Positions 9,209-11,251 of a stretch of DNA of 11,251 nucleotides are shown here, in pieces. The stretch lies in contig JAGHZG010000020.1 in the NCBI GenBank assembly GCA_017743275.1, positions 1 to 11,251 on the forward strand, read 5' to 3'. The translations under genes were made by a program, and so were the position numbers. Numbering within the stretch: position 1 is the stretch's first letter; every line of letters begins with the position of its first letter. The DNA is from Chloroflexota bacterium. Lineage in GTDB: Bacteria; Chloroflexota; Anaerolineae; B4-G1; DUEL01. The notes beneath the pieces are model-generated. The model was not told the DNA's origin. It did not search any database and saw only the letters and a list, made by a program, of their open reading frames with translations.

Positions 9209-10849
9209 ATGACCACCGAGACTCAATTCTACCGCCGGGCCGAAGAATGGCTCTATCGGGCGGCCGAACGGAACCCGGTGATGGCCACCCAGATCGGCAT
9301 CCACCGGTACGATGACCGTCTGGGCGACCGGACGCTGGCGGCCCTGGAAGAGGAACAGCAGGAAGTCCGGGCCGCGCTGGCGGAACTGCGGGCGATGGAC
9401 CTTTCCGATTTCCGTCTGGATGCCCGCATTGACCACACCCTCCTCACCCACATCCTGGAATCGTTCGTCCGCTCCTACGAAAAGATACAGGTCCACCGCC
9501 GCCACCCGGGGGGCTACCTGGAGGAGCCCCTGGGGGGTGTCTTCCTGCTCATTGTTCGGGATTTCGCCCCGCTGCCGGAGCGGCTGCGGTCGGCCCTGGG
9601 ACGGGTCCGGGAGACCCCGCGCGTCCTGCGGGAGGCGATGGTAAACATTATTCCGGAGCAGGTGCCGCGGGTGTGGGCCGAGATTGCCCTGGAGCAGGCC
9701 CGCCAGGCCCCCGGCCTCTTCATCGGCCTGCTGCCCGCCATCGCCGCCAGCGCCGCCCCGGACCTCCAGGCCGACCTGGCCCAGGCCGGTCAGGCCGCCG
9801 CGCAGGCCGTCCAGGAGTACGCGTCCTTCATAGAGAACGACGTCCTCCCCCGCGCCGCCGGCGACTTCGCCGCCGGCCGGGCCCTCTTTGACGAGATGCT
9901 GCGGGAGGAGCATATGGTGGACTACGACGCCGACCAGTTGCTGCAGGTCGGTTGGGAGCAGTTCCACCTCACCCGCCGTCAGATGGAAGAGGTCGCCCGG
10001 CAGATAGACCCCAACCGGTCGGTGCAGGACCTGCTGGAGGAGGCCAAGGCCGACCACCCGACGGCGGAGGGACTGCTGGACGCCTACCGGGAGGCGATGG
10101 CGGCCGTCCGCCAGTACGTGATAGACCATGAAATCGCCACCATCCCGGAGGGAGAAGTCCTGCAGATTGTGGAAACCCCTCCCTACCTGCGGCCCATCAT
10201 CCCCTACGCGGCCTACATGCCGCCTGGCATCCTGGAGGAACGGCAGGAGGGTATCTTCCTGGTCACTCCCGTGGACCCCAGTGCCCCGCCGGAGGTCCAG
10301 GAGCAGACGCTGCGGGGGCACAGTTGGGCCAAACTGCCGGTGACGGCGCTCCACGAGGCCTACCCGGGCCACCACCTCCAACTGGTCTGGGCCAACCGCC
10401 AGGAGACCATCCCCCGGCGGATGGGCACGTTCCTGGCGACGCTCTTCATCGAAGGCTGGGCCTTCTACTGCGAAGAATTGATGGAGCAACTGGGCTACAT
10501 CGCCGGGCCGACCCAGCGCCTGGGCCGCCTCGCCGACCAGTTGTGGCGGGCCGCCCGCATCATCATAGACGTCTCCCTCCACACGCGCGGGATGTTGGTG
10601 GACGAGGCGGTGGACTTCCTGGTCCGGGAGTGTCAGTTGGAGCCGGCCAACGCGCTGGCAGAAGTCCGCCGGTACACCGCCAGCCCCACCCAGCCCCAGT
10701 CCTACCTGATGGGCAAACTGGCCATCCTGGAACTGGTGGCGGACTATCGGCGCGCCCATCCGGAGGCTTCCATGCGCCAGATTCACGACGCCATCCTGGG
10801 ATGCGGCAGCCTCCCGCCCCGCCTGATGCGCCAGCGGCTGCTGGGGTAA
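9209..10849 (+). CDS. DUF885-family protein (putative metallopeptidase-like)
   Basis: This 546-residue protein matches the DUF885 family in length and in its signature HEAYPGHHLQ at 382-391. A downstream EGWAFYCEELM segment (415-425) is a second family hallmark. The HE...HH arrangement with a following glutamate resembles zinc peptidase motifs, and some members are annotated as peptidases, but the substrate is not known to me. No signal peptide is apparent, so a cytoplasmic location is expected. I chose the ATG at 9209 because AGGAGG lies 6 nt upstream; the frame itself extends 13 codons further up. The gene follows the palindrome arm and is followed after 3 nt by a glycosyltransferase gene, suggesting an operon, though the pair has no obvious shared task. 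Confidence 0.9.
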   Translation: MTTETQFYRRAEEWLYRAAERNPVMATQIGIHRYDDRLGDRTLAALEEEQQEVRAALAELRAMDLSDFRLDARIDHTLLTHILESFVRSYEKIQVHRRHPGGYLEEPLGGVFLLIVRDFAPLPERLRSALGRVRETPRVLREAMVNIIPEQVPRVWAEIALEQARQAPGLFIGLLPAIAASAAPDLQADLAQAGQAAAQAVQEYASFIENDVLPRAAGDFAAGRALFDEMLREEHMVDYDADQLLQVGWEQFHLTRRQMEEVARQIDPNRSVQDLLEEAKADHPTAEGLLDAYREAMAAVRQYVIDHEIATIPEGEVLQIVETPPYLRPIIPYAAYMPPGILEERQEGIFLVTPVDPSAPPEVQEQTLRGHSWAKLPVTALHEAYPGHHLQLVWANRQETIPRRMGTFLATLFIEGWAFYCEELMEQLGYIAGPTQRLGRLADQLWRAARIIIDVSLHTRGMLVDEAVDFLVRECQLEPANALAEVRRYTASPTQPQSYLMGKLAILELVADYRRAHPEASMRQIHDAILGCGSLPPRLMRQRLLG

Positions 10850-10852
10850 AAG

Positions 10853-11251
10853 ATGAACGTGGGTTTTTCTCACACAAAGACACAAAGACACAAAGAAAAA
10901 CATCATAAGGTAAACTCTTTGTGGCCTTTGTGTCTTTGTGTGATTTTGCTGATAGCGGCTGGCCTGCGCTTCTACCGGCTGGACGCCCAGTCCTTCTGGA
11001 ACGACGAGGGGAATGCCATCCGGGCGGCACAGCGATCCATCCCGCTGGTCATCGCGGCGGCGCGGGGGGACATCCACCCCCCGGGCTACTACCTGCTGCT
11101 CCACTTCTGGCGCATCCCCACGGGCGATAGCGAGTTTGCTGTCCGCGCCCTTTCCGTATACATCGGTCTGCTGACGGTTGCCTTTACCGGGCGGCTGGGG
11201 CGGCGGATGCTGGGAGCCGGAGTGGGCGTGGGGGCAGCGTTTCTGGCGGCC
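10853..11251 (+). CDS. GT39/ArnT-like membrane glycosyltransferase, N-terminal part (3' end outside window)
   Basis: The frame starting at the ATG at 10853 stays open for 133 codons to the window edge. Residues 36-100 carry hallmarks of GT-C fold transferases: AGLRFYRLDAQSFWNDEG with the acidic pair D51-E52 in the first outer loop, then GDIHPPGYYLLLHFW (72-86), followed by membrane segments. Such enzymes transfer sugars from polyprenyl-phosphate donors to lipids or proteins at the outer face of the membrane. The first 23 residues are basic and hydrophilic (HTKTQRHKEKHHK), then the first membrane helix runs about 24-38. The start is 3 nt after the DUF885 stop, with only GGGG as a ribosome-binding site, so translation may be coupled. 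Codons 6-31 lie in an AT-rich inverted repeat, so a later start (TTG 10919, GTG 10940) is possible. Confidence 0.75.
   Translation, partial: MNVGFSHTKTQRHKEKHHKVNSLWPLCLCVILLIAAGLRFYRLDAQSFWNDEGNAIRAAQRSIPLVIAAARGDIHPPGYYLLLHFWRIPTGDSEFAVRALSVYIGLLTVAFTGRLGRRMLGAGVGVGAAFLAA
10870..10943. repeat. Inverted repeat of CACAAAGA units
   Basis: 10870-10895 pairs with 10917-10943 over 26-27 bases with one substitution and one indel, around a 21-nt AT-rich loop. The arms consist of repeated ACAAAGAC units (TTTGTGTC on the other strand). It is AT-rich between GC-rich genes, and TTTT follows on the plus strand. It lies in the reading frame of the glycosyltransferase. Degenerate relatives (GTGTCTTCGCGGT) occur near 9171-9185 and, inverted, near 7271-7284, suggesting a dispersed family. 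It could also work as a leaky terminator of the DUF885 gene. Confidence 0.8.

Noticed and set aside
9206..11104. Minus-strand open frame of 632 codons
   Set aside because: It is a shadow of the DUF885 and glycosyltransferase genes; it crosses the repeat and has no domain or ribosome-binding site I can support.

Overview
The window is high-GC bacterial DNA. It most likely comes from a Chloroflexota bacterium, probably Anaerolineae or Thermoflexia-like. This rests on the RpoC architecture (a long coiled-coil insertion near the N-terminus and no gammaproteobacterial trigger-loop insertion), the mix of neighbouring genes and the abundance of short dispersed palindromes. It is an inference; no marker for the phylum was searched.

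Layout. Positions 1-302 hold no convincing gene and end in the terminator of rpoC. A complete rpoC (303-4745, minus) stands alone. rpoB is not upstream, and rpoC has its own consensus promoter at 4868-4895 and a leader with a terminator-like hairpin. Upstream lies a three-gene minus-strand operon: tusA (7004-7243), a NarI/DsrM-type di-heme cytochrome b (6249-6962) and an HdrD/DsrK-type iron-sulfur CCG protein (4992-6239). Together they look like a minimal membrane quinone/thiol-disulfide module paired with a sulfur carrier. The operon ends in a strong hairpin terminator at 4915-4951.

From about 7285 to 9149 is a nested mobile region. An IS110-family element (about 7451-9023, transposase 7594-8607 on minus) sits inside a 292-bp imperfect palindrome. 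Its two halves now lie 1.6 kb apart as 108-bp inverted repeats of about 92% identity. The noncoding left end of the element can fold into a bridge-RNA-like structure. One internal loop of that fold (10 nt on each side) matches the two proposed element ends: 8-9 nt match at 7449-7457 and 8 nt at 9016-9023. Joined, these ends give a 14-bp donor junction with a 2-bp core. This independently places the element ends at the point where removing the element restores the palindrome. An exact 84-bp tandem duplication fills the outer left end.

On the plus strand, a DUF885-family protein (9209-10849) is followed after 3 nt by a GT39/ArnT-like glycosyltransferase (from 10853, running off the window). The first 30 or so codons of the glycosyltransferase run through an AT-rich inverted repeat built on CACAAAGA units.

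The strongest leads are the bridge-RNA and donor-site prediction with its palindromic target, the TusA plus DsrMK-like operon, and the repeat-derived N-terminus of the glycosyltransferase.
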